Source: a virus. From it: DNA of 28,534 bases. Made by a program: the position numbers and the translations under genes. This document shows positions 1 to 7,706 of the stretch, in pieces (positions within the stretch are counted from its first letter, which is position 1; every line of letters begins with the position of its first letter). Location of the stretch: IMG/VR virus record IMGVR_UViG_3300023116_000255, positions 1-28,534 of that record; one strand, given 5' to 3'. Under the pieces are notes generated by a model. The model did not search any database, had not been told where the DNA came from, and saw only the letters and a list, made by a program, of their open reading frames with translations.

Positions 1-65
1 TAATTAAGGACTTCTGGAAGGAAAGATGTGCCGAAGCCTAACAGGCTTCCAAGTAATGCCATCAT
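1..65 (-). CDS. Second holin copy, N-terminal 21 codons only (cut by window edge)
   Basis: The reading frame starts at an ATG overlapping the stop of the next gene upstream (ATGA) and runs off the left edge. It encodes MMALLGSLLGFGTSFLPEVL and then an Asn. From the fourth residue on, the visible part is identical to the start of the full-length 3-TM holin at 22395-22853 (LLGSLLGFGTSFLPEVLN in both). The DNA of the two copies differs at several synonymous positions, so this is a diverged paralogue and not an assembly overlap. By analogy it is an inner-membrane holin of the GTA/3TM type that would time lysis. A second ATG one codon later (position 62) could also be the start. Whether the rest of the gene is intact cannot be seen here. 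Confidence 0.75.
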   Translation of the reverse strand, partial: MMALLGSLLGFGTSFLPEVLN

Positions 66-901
66 ACGGATACCCCCATATCTCTCATAGCAAGTTGTTT
101 TCCCATATTGTACTGCTGCTGCTGCATGTAAGGACGTAGCGCCATCAAGCCACCCATGTTCATGGTGGTCACAGGCCGTTGCTGCTCCATGAGATAACGC
201 AAGTGAGGTGGGATGTAGTTGGGATCAGCGGTTGGATCTTCTTCACCTGTCGCGGCAGTGGCTTGTGTTGCTTGGGTGCCACCTCGCTCATTCACACGAT
301 CACCGTAGAGAAATTGATCTTGTTTTAAACGTGCAGCGGTGTTTTCTGTGCCTCGCACATATCTTTGCGCTTGGTCTGGGCTAAATCCTTGATCCATAAA
401 CTTCTGTATTTTCTCATTAGGATCACTTATAAAAGCGCCTCCGCTTGCAATGTTTGCAAGTCCCATACCTGCAGCTTCTCTCATACCTGCATAGTTATTA
501 CCCATCTGCTGAATACCTGTGGCAGTACCATCAGGGCCAACCCCTGCAAGCATTGGAAAGAATCCCCCAGATCCAGCCATTCCTCTTTGTCTAGGTGGTC
601 CTACTTCCGCTAAACTTGGAGTTTGCCTTGGCTGCATCCCATAATTATACATAGGGTTTTTGGTAGGATCAGTATACCGCGCAGCATTCTTCATACCCAA
701 CATACGCATTACAGGGTTTTCATTTGTGCCGTATATAGAGGTGTCAGTTAGCCCCTTTTCCCTTAACCCACGACTATGCGCCGCTTGAGCCGAAGTATGC
801 TGCGCACGGCTACCACGATTACCCGCCATAGCCTCATGTTCTTCGTAAAGACTTTCAAAAGGACCAGAATATTCTGAGGCTTTCATCCCAAAAGTTGTCA
901 T
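62..901 (-). CDS. Hypothetical Gly/Met/Gln-rich phage protein
   Basis: I do not recognise this 279-aa protein. It has no membrane segment. The composition is rich in Gly, Met, Gln and Ala and looks disordered, with a central stretch of alternating MGG/AGMG motifs (about residues 105-155), a short helical segment containing FSPDQAQRYVRG (about 170-185), and a C-terminal tail with a Gln run and several Met. Such low-complexity proteins in podovirus late operons are often internal or minor virion components, but that is a guess. The ATG overlaps the TAA stop of the two-TM protein gene upstream (TAATG), and its own stop overlaps the start of the second holin copy. The three are therefore translationally coupled, and the product may travel with this second lysis-type module. 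Confidence 0.8.
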   Translation of the reverse strand: MTTFGMKASEYSGPFESLYEEHEAMAGNRGSRAQHTSAQAAHSRGLREKGLTDTSIYGTNENPVMRMLGMKNAARYTDPTKNPMYNYGMQPRQTPSLAEVGPPRQRGMAGSGGFFPMLAGVGPDGTATGIQQMGNNYAGMREAAGMGLANIASGGAFISDPNEKIQKFMDQGFSPDQAQRYVRGTENTAARLKQDQFLYGDRVNERGGTQATQATAATGEEDPTADPNYIPPHLRYLMEQQRPVTTMNMGGLMALRPYMQQQQYNMGKQLAMRDMGVSV

Positions 902-1122
902 TATGCTGCTCCTTTAGACCTATCGGTCTTCGCTTCTTTGTTCATCCAGATGCCGAAGCAACCTGTAAGTGCGCCCATGCACACAGATACCAGACCCGCC
1001 TGACTGGGACTTGGCATGTCGAGAGACATGAACCAATGTACAGACTGATAAGTCAGGATCGTAACCACAAGCATCATAAGCCGTGGAAAGATCTTGTAAT
1101 CGTCTATTATCGTGTGTGCCAT
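901..1122 (-). CDS. Small two-TM membrane protein, paralogue of the one in the main lysis set
   Basis: A 73-aa protein with two hydrophobic segments (about residues 14-32 and 40-60) separated by a short Pro/Ser loop, with a charged C-terminal tail. Over 57 aligned residues it shares 46 identities with the 85-aa protein at 22935-23192, including PRLMML, VHWFMSL and the long GLVSVCMGALTGCFGIWM block. A clear Shine-Dalgarno AGGAG lies upstream of the ATG. Because the other copy sits directly before a holin and endopeptidase, and this copy sits two genes before a second holin, a role in lysis (pinholin, antiholin or holin helper) is plausible. No characterised homologue is recognised, so the role remains inferred from topology and context. 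Confidence 0.88.
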   Translation of the reverse strand: MAHTIIDDYKIFPRLMMLVVTILTYQSVHWFMSLDMPSPSQAGLVSVCMGALTGCFGIWMNKEAKTDRSKGAA

Positions 1123-1131
1123 AGTGATCTC

Positions 1132-1530
1132 CTAAGTAGATACTGCCGCTCTTGTATCAACACGCAGCCAGTTTGATCCATCCCCAAAAGCCACAACGGG
1201 GCTACCTGCTGCCCCGTCTGATACATATATCAGAGTTCCCGTCTCCACAGTAGGGAGTGTAGCTACAGTATATTGAGGAAGTGGAATGCCAGTGGTGTTG
1301 TTTGCAGCGGTTGCTGATTTGATCCTAAGTAATGTGTTGCTTTCGTAGGCTGTACCAACTGGATCTCCGCTTTGAGCGGATGTCGGTATTTCTATCAACA
1401 CAGGCTTTGCTATAGCAGGGTTCGTTATTTGGGCGGCAAACGTAGAAAAAGCCCTAGTTATTTCTGCTAAGTACTGCTGTGAGTAAGTGGGTGGCGGTAC
1501 GGGAAAGTATGGGACTGGTGCTATAGTCAT
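1132..1530 (-). CDS. Hypothetical small virion protein with fibre-like C-terminal module
   Basis: A 132-aa protein. The N-terminus is Pro-rich (several Pro within the first 15 residues) and is followed by a helical segment about residues 17-35. The C-terminal third carries the pattern LIYVSDGAAGSPVVAFGDG followed by a Trp-Leu-Arg-Val-Asp element. This short beta module recurs at the ends of phage tail-fibre and tail-spike proteins in my recollection, often as IYVSDGAxGxPxxAFSDGTNW. The start codon overlaps the stop of the gp10-like gene by four bases (ATGA), so it is translationally coupled to a tail/neck structural gene. A minor tail or fibre-associated component is the best guess. There is no signal peptide or membrane segment. 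Confidence 0.8.
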   Translation of the reverse strand: MTIAPVPYFPVPPPTYSQQYLAEITRAFSTFAAQITNPAIAKPVLIEIPTSAQSGDPVGTAYESNTLLRIKSATAANNTTGIPLPQYTVATLPTVETGTLIYVSDGAAGSPVVAFGDGSNWLRVDTRAAVST

Positions 1531-3725
1531 CGTCTGCCATCCTGTCTTATGTCAACGCGAGGGATTCCAAGTCTCCACAAAACATCAGCATCTGTAGACT
1601 CCACCTTGAATGTAAAGCTGCGCCCTCTAATTCTTGTTTGATACTGACTCGTGTATTGATCTACAGGCGTATTCGATGTCTTTGTAATAGTATCTGTATT
1701 CGTGGTTTGTGCTGTTTGACCCGGTGCATTTTTCGCATTGAATATAAAGTTTACCGTGGTGTTGTTTACGTTTGTTTCCCTAAAATTCAAGTCAGGTATA
1801 ACACGGCTTATAAAGCTAAACTGGTTACCATCAGTAATATCCATGTCGCCAGACTCTATAAATGCTGTCATAGCAGAACCATCTGCCTTGGCACCCGTTT
1901 CATGATTATACAGATAGCTATCCTCGCTAGTTGCAACTGGCACAGAGCCAATCCCTCTATCCAGCCAAGCTGTTCGACTTAACGTGCCAACGTACCAAAT
2001 GTTTTCTTGATAATTAAACACAACGTATCTGTCGTTTTCTGAAGAGCTTGATGATGGATAAAACCACCAAACCTCTGCAAAAGAAACATTAGACCCAGCA
2101 ACAACTTTTTCTATTTGGCTTGTATTGAAATCGTTAAACACGTAGTCCCTAACTGTGCATGGTATTCTTTGAACAGAACCAGCATAGCTATAGAATTCTG
2201 CGTTACCCATCCAATAAACAATATCATTCACAGCAACCGCAGCTTTTGGACTTGCAATCGTAATGTTTGACGAAACAAGATTAATCCCAAAAGTAAAGGG
2301 TGGCCCAATAAATTGCATGGCATACACAGCAATGTCTGTGAATACAGCTATTTGTTGCCTCGTTTCTACTGCTTGAACAATCTTAGATCCTGTATCAATT
2401 CTAAGATCCCCTGCGGTATTTGTATCTGTGGGATACCAATCTATAGGATTTTCTTGGCTTGAAAACCTAATAAGCATTGGATCTTGAGTGCCATCGCCTT
2501 GAGTATCAGAGGGCGCACCCAACCCATCTGACCCAAAAGCAATAACATGCCTGTCTCTGTCTGATAGCAAAATTTGAGCGCACCTCTGAGGAACAGATCG
2601 CGGTGTACCCGAAAGCGTTGAAAGTTCCACGCCACGCGTTCCAACGCCACTTGTTTTGTCCCAGTAAAATACCTGACCATTTCTTTCATTGAATATCAGG
2701 TCTTCTCCAAAATTATCATGCGACCATATTCTTAGACCTGTTGTGGCTGTTTGAGTACCTGTAGCAACACCTTCACCCCAGCCATTAAAGTCATCGGCAC
2801 TGTCAGCATTTCCGTCTGTTAAACGAACCACAGAGCCATCAGCATGAGATGTTGCAGTTGTTCCATTATACCCTCGCGTACACCCAGTAAGGTCATTTGA
2901 ACTAACCCCACCAACCAAAACGAGTTCAGTGCCGCCTATCAAAATTACATCGCTTGCTGCAATACCCGTGGCAGATGTGACGGTGATTGTAGTGTCACTA
3001 TCACTAAGCGTTCCACCTTCATTAAGAGTTGTCTGCAGAGCGCCGTTATTTGTACCGCCCCAAAGTCCAGCACCCCATCCAGTACCAGAAACAGAAGAGT
3101 TAAGACCTGTGCCTATCTGATAAACACCCACAACAGATGCACCGCCGTTGCCTGTGTCACTTGAATTGGCAGCGACCAATGTCGGATTTAAGGATCCGTT
3201 TTCAGTTATACTTGATATGCTGCTTACGGTTCTTGCTTGGATCGTATATGTATTACCGTCCGCAACCGAAACAATTTGATACTCTTGATTGAGAATGTCC
3301 GCTGTAATTGCGCCACCTAAAGAAACGGCACCACTAAATGTTACAAAATCATTTTCGACAGCGCCATGATTTACGTCAGTAACTGTAATCGTTGAAGATC
3401 CATTCGTCGCGGCAAATGTCACATCCCCCGCACCAGTTGTAAGCCTAATGGGCGTAACATCATTAAATCCCGTACCCTGTTTAACGTAGTATTTTAATTG
3501 AGTGCCAACACCTAAAAAACCTTCGCCGCTAAGAGCAACCCATTCATGCAACCCACGACACGCACCAAGAAAAGAGTTTGAAGTGTTCTTTTCCCAGCCA
3601 TTTAACTTTTCTGGATAACCAAATCTAAAACGTATTTTATCACAATCAACCCACCCATTACCTTCAGAAAAAGAAGTAATCTCTTTGTTTATGCCCGGTT
3701 TGAAGCGAAGATCTGTGTATGGCAT
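1527..3725 (-). CDS. P22 gp10-like DNA-stabilisation / tail hub protein with inserted beta domains
   Basis: A 732-aa protein. The N-terminus (GINKE, WVDCDKIRFR, then EKLNGWEK) and the C-terminus (IRGRSFTFKVES, then WRLGIPRVDIRQDGRR) match the pattern of P22 gp10-like packaged-DNA stabilisation proteins, which form beta-propeller neck/hub proteins sealing the portal after packaging. P22 gp10 is about 470 aa, so this protein is larger. The extra length appears as inserted Thr/Ser/Gly-rich beta modules around residues 100-310, including ITVTDVNHGAVENDFVTF and a TTITVTSATGIAASD module seen in other phage surface proteins. It lies between the second tail fibre and small tail proteins, which fits a neck/tail role. 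The start ATG follows the fibre stop by two bases. The general identification is fairly firm; the exact boundaries of the insertions are approximate. Confidence 0.75.
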   Translation of the reverse strand: MPYTDLRFKPGINKEITSFSEGNGWVDCDKIRFRFGYPEKLNGWEKNTSNSFLGACRGLHEWVALSGEGFLGVGTQLKYYVKQGTGFNDVTPIRLTTGAGDVTFAATNGSSTITVTDVNHGAVENDFVTFSGAVSLGGAITADILNQEYQIVSVADGNTYTIQARTVSSISSITENGSLNPTLVAANSSDTGNGGASVVGVYQIGTGLNSSVSGTGWGAGLWGGTNNGALQTTLNEGGTLSDSDTTITVTSATGIAASDVILIGGTELVLVGGVSSNDLTGCTRGYNGTTATSHADGSVVRLTDGNADSADDFNGWGEGVATGTQTATTGLRIWSHDNFGEDLIFNERNGQVFYWDKTSGVGTRGVELSTLSGTPRSVPQRCAQILLSDRDRHVIAFGSDGLGAPSDTQGDGTQDPMLIRFSSQENPIDWYPTDTNTAGDLRIDTGSKIVQAVETRQQIAVFTDIAVYAMQFIGPPFTFGINLVSSNITIASPKAAVAVNDIVYWMGNAEFYSYAGSVQRIPCTVRDYVFNDFNTSQIEKVVAGSNVSFAEVWWFYPSSSSSENDRYVVFNYQENIWYVGTLSRTAWLDRGIGSVPVATSEDSYLYNHETGAKADGSAMTAFIESGDMDITDGNQFSFISRVIPDLNFRETNVNNTTVNFIFNAKNAPGQTAQTTNTDTITKTSNTPVDQYTSQYQTRIRGRSFTFKVESTDADVLWRLGIPRVDIRQDGRR

Positions 3726-3727
3726 GT

Positions 3728-5956
3728 TTAAGTCTTCATAATGTAAGCAAGTGCATAATAGGGTGGTTTGTTCTCATGGGCTGTTCCGCTACCCGTTGAG
3801 CCAGTGCTTCCACTAATTGTGTGCGTATGCGCTCCTGCACTGTCAATTGTAATTTCAGAAGAAAGTCCTTCACTATAGACAGTTTTGTTTTGATAAGAAG
3901 AGTCTCCAACTCCAGATGATTCTCTAAATGTTGCTGAAGTAGTATGCGTATGAGATCCCGCACTAGCCGTAGCTAGTGTACCCGCTCCATGTGTGTGGCT
4001 TGGAAGGTTTGCCTCAGTGAGTGTTACAGTGGACGAACCACCTGTATCATCTACAGCGTAAGTGCTACCTGCGCCAACAATAAATCTATCTCGCAAATCG
4101 GGGGTTGAGTTGTTACCATCGCAAAGAACCCAGCCCGTGGGTATCGCGGCAATTGCGCCCGACCACATAATAATTCCACCTGAAGGAACATAGTTTGTAG
4201 ACGCTGTATTTATGTCAGAAGCACTAGCTGTGACCCCCGTTAAGTCCGTAGGCCCAATGCTAATGTTTGCGCTTCCATTAAAGCTTTGTCCCGCTATGGT
4301 TCGTGCGGTTTGCAAAGTTGACGCAGTAGTTGCGTTTCCTGAAAGGGCCGCAGTAATCGTACCTGCACTAAAATTCCCACTCCCGTCTTTTAAAACAATA
4401 GTTCCACTTTCGTCTGGAACAGTAACCGTTCTATCTGCTGTGGGGTCTGTGGGGGTTATAGTTGTTTCAAATGCATCGGCAGTAGCGCCCTCAAATGAAA
4501 TACTACCCGCTCCACCACTAGTAACAGGTTCAAGCAATATTCTAGGAACTTTAAGGGTTTCAGTAGAGGGGTTATACTCTAGCGTTGCATTGTCAACATA
4601 AAGAGCTTCGTTTCCACCGCCTGGTCCCGTTACAAAAACAATCTCATAATCTGTATTTGTATTTCCACTTTCTGCAACAGCCACTTGAGACGCACTAGAT
4701 GCATTACCTGACAAGGCGGCTGTAATTGTACCTGCGCTAAAATTCCCACTACCGTCCCTAGCTACAATCGCACTTGCCGTGTTTGCATCAGTAGCTGTTG
4801 TTGCAGAGTTAGAAACTTTGCCAGAAGTAGAAATGGTGGCGAGCTTTGTATCCACAATAGCGGCGTCTGACTTTATGTCAGCATTGACAATTGTATCTGC
4901 AGTAATCGCCGCGCTCAAAGCAACGGCCCCTGTTCCGTCAAAAGAAACGGCGGATGCCGTAACGTCCCCCGTAATGGAAAAGTTTTGCGCTGACGCTAAA
5001 GCAGTCGCCGTACCCGCATTTCCTGAAACAGTACCCGTAACGGCACCTGTAAATGTAGCATCCGTACCGTCAGTGCCACTCTCAAGAACCTTACTTGTAC
5101 CGTTGCTGGCATAAACATCCCCAGTAAGATCGCCCGTGACATTGCCCGTAACGTCTCCAGTGACGTTGCCCGTGACGTTTCCAGTAACATTGCCCGTCAC
5201 GTTACCTGTGACATTACCCGTAAGAGCCGCAGTAACCGTACCCGCGCTGAAGTTACCAGAGCCATCCCTTGCAACAATGGCACTAGCTGTATTGGCATCT
5301 GTTGCTGTGGTGGCAGAGTTGGCAACCTTACTGGCTGTAGAAATCGTTGCCAGCTTTGTATCGGCGATGGCGGCGCTTGCATTAATATCAGCGTCAACGA
5401 TTGACCCCGCCGTTATTGCTGCACTCAGCGCCACGTTTGCGGTGCCATTGAAAGAAACAGCCGCTGCAGTTATGTCTCCTGTAATGGAAAATTCTCTAGC
5501 ATTTGTAAGCTGATCCGCAGAACTTGTGTTCAATGCAGACGACAGGTTTGTAACCTTTGCCCCAGTGCCAGCACCATCACAGAAAACAATAGCACCATTC
5601 GTATTGCCAATGGTAACAGTTCCCCCGCTTCCATCGCCTTGCTGAATTACTAGGTCTTGCCCTGTGTTGTTTAGAAATGCATATACTAAAGCATGATCGT
5701 TTTGTTCTATTGTTATTGTTCTTGATGCGCTATTTGCTCCAGAAAACTCAATGCCAAAGTAGTGTCCATTCTCTACAGCAGTTGGATTATTGTCCATTGG
5801 CAGAGTAAAATTACTATCTGCCACAGTAATCTTCTTATATCCCCTGCTTGCTGCATCTAGGATATCAAGATTTGTGTTCGTACTGGTCCCCCAAGTGCCA
5901 GCTTCGTCACCTGTGGTGATGCTTTTTATGCCATTGATGTTTGAATATGAAGCCAT
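3728..5956 (-). CDS. Tail fibre with duplicated shaft, NVTG repeats and C-terminal collar domain
   Basis: A 742-aa fibre. Residues about 1-150 form an N-terminal part of unknown attachment. A 92-residue block (156-247) recurs at 326-417 with 75 identities, and a shorter third echo (GSGNFSAGTITAALSGN) lies near 524-541. Between the copies run eight NVTG/DVTG/DLTG tetrapeptides (248-279). From about residue 592 there is a phage tail-collar domain: IIMWSGAIAAIPTGWVLCDG, then TPDLRDRFIVGAG, ending in [12 protein letters not shown]. Three His-x-His motifs (654/656, 669/671, 710/712) lie in the tip region, like the iron-binding HxH motifs of T4 gp37-type fibres. The tip closely resembles that of the collagen-like fibre at 11100-13010. 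It likely binds the host surface. The gene is followed directly by the gp10-like gene. Confidence 0.88.
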   Translation of the reverse strand: MASYSNINGIKSITTGDEAGTWGTSTNTNLDILDAASRGYKKITVADSNFTLPMDNNPTAVENGHYFGIEFSGANSASRTITIEQNDHALVYAFLNNTGQDLVIQQGDGSGGTVTIGNTNGAIVFCDGAGTGAKVTNLSSALNTSSADQLTNAREFSITGDITAAAVSFNGTANVALSAAITAGSIVDADINASAAIADTKLATISTASKVANSATTATDANTASAIVARDGSGNFSAGTVTAALTGNVTGNVTGNVTGNVTGNVTGDVTGNVTGDLTGDVYASNGTSKVLESGTDGTDATFTGAVTGTVSGNAGTATALASAQNFSITGDVTASAVSFDGTGAVALSAAITADTIVNADIKSDAAIVDTKLATISTSGKVSNSATTATDANTASAIVARDGSGNFSAGTITAALSGNASSASQVAVAESGNTNTDYEIVFVTGPGGGNEALYVDNATLEYNPSTETLKVPRILLEPVTSGGAGSISFEGATADAFETTITPTDPTADRTVTVPDESGTIVLKDGSGNFSAGTITAALSGNATTASTLQTARTIAGQSFNGSANISIGPTDLTGVTASASDINTASTNYVPSGGIIMWSGAIAAIPTGWVLCDGNNSTPDLRDRFIVGAGSTYAVDDTGGSSTVTLTEANLPSHTHGAGTLATASAGSHTHTTSATFRESSGVGDSSYQNKTVYSEGLSSEITIDSAGAHTHTISGSTGSTGSGTAHENKPPYYALAYIMKT
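4706..5494 (-). repeat. 92-residue internal duplication in the tail fibre
   Basis: Codons for residues 155-247 (5216-5494) and 325-417 (4706-4984) encode two copies of one shaft unit. By hand alignment 75 of 92 residues match, including the identical stretch from NSATTATDANTAS to GSGNFSAG. This is a duplication that lengthens the fibre shaft. Confidence 0.85.
5120..5215 (-). repeat. Eight tandem 12-bp units encoding N/D-V/L-T-G tetrapeptides
   Basis: On the coding strand the units read roughly GGTAAYGTBACR with varying wobble bases. They encode NVTG five times, then DVTG, NVTG and DLTG. The silent differences between units suggest selection on the peptide and not fresh slippage. Copy number could still vary between relatives and change shaft length. 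Confidence 0.85.
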
Positions 5957-5979
5957 GTTGAACCCGTCTGTAAAGTTCT

Positions 5980-6028
5980 ATTGCACTATTTCATCTCAGA
6001 GTATACGTGCAATTTCTCTTTTAAGCAA
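5980..6028 (-). promoter_or_regulatory. Candidate promoter and inverted repeat ahead of the tail fibre gene
   Basis: The 64-base gap before the fibre start holds a perfect 7-bp inverted repeat, ATTGCAC (5980-5986) with GTGCAAT (6007-6013), and a 20-base loop. On the minus strand a TATACT hexamer (6000-6005) lies 17 bases after TTGCTT (6023-6028), which is a weak sigma70-like arrangement. The repeat flanks the -10, so it could be an operator or simply a transcript hairpin. There is no U-tract, so it is not a standard terminator. Confidence 0.35.
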
Positions 6029-7142
6029 CAAGCTGTTGCCAGTTTGGATCTTGATTTGGAATAATCTGGCCCCACACTTGAACACCTGTAAGCTCAACAG
6101 TAAGCTCAAAGCTTCCAGAGAAAACACCCTGCTTAAAGGATATGTCCTGACCGCTGTATGTGAATGTACCAGAATCCAACCGCTCTGAAATAGATTTTGC
6201 TATATCTTGACCAGTAAGCGTGAAGGTGCCGCTTTCGGCAACCATGCTAAAGGCAATTTCAAAATCAATATCCTCACCAGTAAGCGCAAACGAACCCGCC
6301 TCTGCGGTCACGTTCATGGCTATGGGGAAATTAATTACCTGACCAGAGTAAGTGAAGGATCCCGCGTCAACTACTTCTGTAATGTCTTCTGTAATATTCT
6401 GTCCAGTAACCGTAAACGTGCCACTGTCCAGATCAATGTTCATTGCTTTTGTTGTGCCAATGTCTTGACCCGTCGTCTCAAAAGCAACGTCCTCTAGGGA
6501 CACGTTCATTGCTATGCGGGTGCCAACATCGTTGCCTGTCAGGCTAAATGATCCAGAATCACTTTGCCTTGTGGTAGCACCCGTTACATCCTGACCCGTT
6601 AAAGCAAAGGATCCTGACTCCGCGCTTACGCTCATTACTTTGGTTAGGCCGACATCTTGACCAGAGTAAGTAAACGACCCAGAATCAACGACCTCCGTTA
6701 TTACCTTAGAAATAGGTTGCCCTGTGTAAGCAAACGAACCGCTATCCAGTGAGATGTTAAGTTGAGCGGTAACGACAGCGGTTTGATCTGTTATCTCAAA
6801 CGTGCCTGAGTCCAGAGGTATACTTAAAGCTATCGCGGTGCCAATGGCTTGGCCCGTGTAAGTATAGGTTGCAGATTCTGCCTCAACCACCTTACCAGTA
6901 CGAAGTGTTACATCTTGCCCCGTAACAGAAAAAGAACCAGAATCCGCATCCACGTTCATAGCTGTCGTGAATGTTATGGCTTGCCCGTTTATTAAAAATT
7001 CACCCGGCAGCTTAACATTGGTAATGAGCTTTGCGGCACCTTTCATACTGAGCGTGAAAGAGCCACTATCTAAGTGAATTACAAAATCAGATGTGCCTGA
7101 CGTTCCTATGGGGGCGCTGGCTATAGGGCGTTGAGTAAGCAT
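6021..7142 (-). CDS. Tandem-repeat virion/adhesin-like protein (15 units of DSGSFxxTGQD)
   Basis: A 373-aa protein built almost wholly of a 20-22-residue repeat. I count 15 units between residues 25 and 333. The consensus is [DE]-S-G-[ST]-[FY]-x-x-[TS]-G-[QN]-[DAP]-[IV], followed by a variable hydrophobic strand. Regular alternation of beta-prone residues and Gly turns suggests a beta-solenoid or stacked-sandwich rod. The C-terminus (VWGQIIPNQDPNWQQL) resembles the WGxIxPNQxPxW endings of other marine phage structural proteins. There is no signal peptide or membrane segment. It sits between the methyltransferase gene and the collar-domain fibre, so a surface fibre or decoration rod is likely. 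It is Ser/Thr-rich and could be another substrate of the modification enzymes. I cannot name the family. Confidence 0.85.
   Translation of the reverse strand: MLTQRPIASAPIGTSGTSDFVIHLDSGSFTLSMKGAAKLITNVKLPGEFLINGQAITFTTAMNVDADSGSFSVTGQDVTLRTGKVVEAESATYTYTGQAIGTAIALSIPLDSGTFEITDQTAVVTAQLNISLDSGSFAYTGQPISKVITEVVDSGSFTYSGQDVGLTKVMSVSAESGSFALTGQDVTGATTRQSDSGSFSLTGNDVGTRIAMNVSLEDVAFETTGQDIGTTKAMNIDLDSGTFTVTGQNITEDITEVVDAGSFTYSGQVINFPIAMNVTAEAGSFALTGEDIDFEIAFSMVAESGTFTLTGQDIAKSISERLDSGTFTYSGQDISFKQGVFSGSFELTVELTGVQVWGQIIPNQDPNWQQLVA
6144..7070 (-). repeat. Tandem 60-66-bp coding repeats (15 units)
   Basis: These are the codons for the DSGSF/TGQD repeat units described for the 373-aa protein. Units are diverged at DNA level but strictly periodic at protein level. 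The pairs ITEVVDSGSFTYSGQD and ITEVVDAGSFTYSGQ, and ISERLDSGTFTYSGQD, show the higher-order similarity expected from block duplication. Confidence 0.8.
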
Positions 7143-7157
7143 ACAAAGTATCCCTTG

Positions 7158-7706
7158 TTATGTTACTGCATATATATCATCTTTTTCTGTCCAAACCAAA
7201 TACCCATTTTGTTCTAAAGTTTGTTTTAAATGAATGTCATCTATGTGCTTATGTTCAACTTTCAAGAAAGAAGGCTTTATCCGAAACGAATAGGCGTTGA
7301 AAATATTGTTTTCATGTCCCTCTGCATCGACCTTCATCAAGTCCACAGAGTCTACACCACTAAGCAATTTGTCTAAAGTGAGACAATCTACCGTAATCCT
7401 TTCATTAAAATTATCCTTGTTCAATGGATGATCACTTAACTTCTCACCAAGATGATTACCCGCAACAACATGGGAACACCCAGTAAGCCACGTCCCGTTG
7501 TCTCTAGCAACGGCAAATTCTATATGCCCATCATAGTCAGAAATAGCCGCTTGAACGACCCTAACATCATAGGGCAAAAACATTTCTACACACTGATCAA
7601 ACAGGTGTGGAACAGGTTCCACTACTATTCCTCGCCATCCCGCTTTTGCCAAAGGCAGCAAGGTATTAAAGTTTGCCGCACCGATTTCAACAAAAAACTT
7701 ACTCAT
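7158..7706 (-). CDS. FkbM-type SAM-dependent methyltransferase
   Basis: A 182-aa protein with the Rossmann methyltransferase signature: motif I VEIGAAN (residues 6-12), an acidic residue ending strand 2 in IVVEPVP (27-33), and the FkbM hallmark DLMKVDAEGHE (122-132). It is shorter than typical FkbM proteins (about 230-270 aa) because the N-terminal extension is missing and motif I starts almost at the Met. FkbM-family enzymes usually O-methylate sugars or other hydroxyl groups. Its ATG overlaps the stop of the GT25/PLOD-like gene by eight bases, so it is translationally coupled to a glycosyltransferase/hydroxylase. Methylation of the sugar placed on the fibre is therefore a reasonable inference. 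The substrate itself cannot be read from the sequence. Confidence 0.85.
   Translation of the reverse strand: MSKFFVEIGAANFNTLLPLAKAGWRGIVVEPVPHLFDQCVEMFLPYDVRVVQAAISDYDGHIEFAVARDNGTWLTGCSHVVAGNHLGEKLSDHPLNKDNFNERITVDCLTLDKLLSGVDSVDLMKVDAEGHENNIFNAYSFRIKPSFLKVEHKHIDDIHLKQTLEQNGYLVWTEKDDIYAVT

Noticed and set aside
1-1122. Left-edge holin and two-TM genes as a terminal redundancy of the right part
   Set aside because: The copies differ in many bases and in the intervening gene, so they are paralogues and not repeated genome ends.
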